Shown here in pieces: positions 62,940 to 64,000 of a DNA stretch of 64,000 nt. Below the pieces are notes generated by a model. It was not told where the DNA came from. It worked only from the letters and a program-made list of their open reading frames with translations, and did not search any database. The stretch comes from Polytrichum commune (lineage: Eukaryota > Streptophyta > Polytrichopsida > Polytrichales > Polytrichaceae): NCBI GenBank assembly GCA_950295325.1, contig OX485807.1, positions 51,554,440-51,618,439 of the forward strand, read 5' to 3'. Every line of letters starts with the position of its first letter. The stretch's first letter is position 1. The translations under genes were made by a program, and so were the position numbers.

Positions 62940-64000
62940 ATGTCTTTAGAACAAAAGATGTACTTTGTGGATGGAGCGGTGTATGAAATGATTTTGGTTT
63001 ATAAGAACAGAACTAAGGATGGTTCCATGTGGATTTTAGGACCTAGTTCATTTAGGGTAATAGGTCTTTTTGAATTTAAGATGAAAGCTTCAACTATCAT
63101 ATTGACAAACGAATCCGGTACATCCACATTTCAAATTCTCTCTGACGCAATTGTTAAAATTGGAGCCCACCGATGATAGTGTGATCGTGCTATCAGATTC
63201 AGAAGATGACATTTGTGAATTTGTTGATCTCTCAGGTACGTCGTCATTTCCATTTAGAAGTGCAAATTCTAATCCTTCACAACAACCCATGCATGCAGCT
63301 AAATCCCGATGTAGTCTTATGTACAAGATGTTGGTTCGCCAAATCATGCCTTTTCAACGTTCTTCACTACATCTTTCACCTTCATATATAGGGTTGACTA
63401 TTATTGATGCCTTGAAGCTTACAAAGTCGAGAAAAAAATCTAAATCAAATTTCGTATCCATTGATTTTGACAATATAGATGTTTGTGATGTCAAATACTT
63501 ACCATCTTTTTTTGATGGCGACGTTTTGTTTATCTTGCATCATGTGGCACATAAAGTTCCAAATACATATGGTCGCTCAATGGACAGCATAGACAAGATG
63601 TGTGACGGTCACCCTTGGTGCACCACCAAACCACAAATATCCAAAATGATATTGGACTGTCTTTCTGGCACTCTATCTGTGCAGGTCATCTCCAATGTCA
63701 GAATGACTAGTGTGATTACATGCATCGCAATCGGGGTGTGTGCAACAATATCGAATGGGCCAGTTCAACTCTTCTACCATTTATTGTGGGCAATGTTGCC
63801 CCTACTAGGTTTACTATCGAGTGTAAGGTATGCCGTTTTATATCTTTGTACATTACTTTGTGCTATGCTCGAATAATATACATCCACTCCACATCCATTG
63901 GGATGTCCAAGGTTTGCATTCATCTTGATGTACATGATCACCGCATGGCCAATGGTATATGCCGTGAATCATTGGACATGACATATCAATGCATTGCAAA
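62940..64000 (+). pseudogene. Broken Cys/His-rich protein gene, truncated by the window edge
   Basis: An ATG at 62940 opens a frame containing MSLEQKMYFVDGAVYEMILV. At a run of A near 63160 the reading passes to the next frame, which contains PTDDSVIVLSDSEDD (a hydrophobic core followed by acidic residues, as in SUMO-interacting motifs) and ends usefully at DKMCDGHPWCTTK near 63630. The original frame then resumes with NIQNDIGLSFWHSICAGHLQ, meets TAG at 63708, and continues with CDYMHRNRGVCNNIEW, IECKVCR and CIHLDVHDHRMANGIC to the edge. Cys and His spacing suggests zinc binding. Two single-base shifts that cancel and one stop point to decay, or to base errors. I do not recognise the family with certainty; a multicopy transposon-derived protein is my best guess. 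Confidence 0.55.

Overview
This is nuclear DNA from a land plant. It holds two intact, intron-rich protein genes, both on the minus strand, set in about 50 kb of decayed transposable elements, miniature inverted-repeat elements (MITEs) and simple repeats. The plant assignment rests on the gene families, intron sizes, GT-AG splice sites and MITE classes. I cannot name the species. The repeats are not ones I know from model angiosperms, and a non-flowering plant is possible, but that is only an impression. I found no rRNA, tRNA or CRISPR array.

Gene 1 (5354-14603, minus) encodes a paladin-like protein of 1,265 residues in 19 coding exons, all joined here in frame. The protein is three tandem phytase-like/dual-specificity phosphatase-like repeats. 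Repeats 1 and 2 keep a Cys-X5-Arg phosphate loop; repeat 3 has lost both the Cys and the Arg. Gene 2 (49150-54017, minus) encodes a 348-residue aldo-keto reductase of the plant perakine-reductase/auxin-induced type in 6 exons, with a complete Asp-Tyr-Lys-His tetrad. Nothing suggests that the two genes work together; 34 kb of repeats separates them.

Layout: 0.4-4 kb, LINE remnant and MITE pieces; 5-15.9 kb, the paladin-like gene, its leader and promoter; 16-17.5 kb, a cluster of nested copies of one MITE family (called MITE-A here); 18.4-20.9 kb, three PIF/Harbinger-like MITEs, one of which has a Mutator-like MITE inserted in it; 21.3-36.7 kb, tandem duplications and dispersed repeats, with a GC-rich TATA-bearing island near 34.5 kb; 36.7-37.4 kb, a pogo-like transposon reduced to the two ends of its transposase; 39.9 kb, a CACTA-like miniature; 41-48.7 kb, LINE remnant and more MITEs; 49-54 kb, the reductase gene with two CACTA-like miniatures in intron 2; 54.3-62.5 kb, a LINE remnant split by about 5.6 kb of LTR-like and minisatellite sequence; 62.5-64 kb, an exact 50-bp-period minisatellite followed by a decayed Cys/His-rich gene that runs off the right edge.

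No clearly new functional system is visible. The items most worth checking are the pogo-like internal-deletion element, the Cys/His-rich broken gene at the edge, the nested MITE with its target duplication, and the different intron layout in the paladin repeats.
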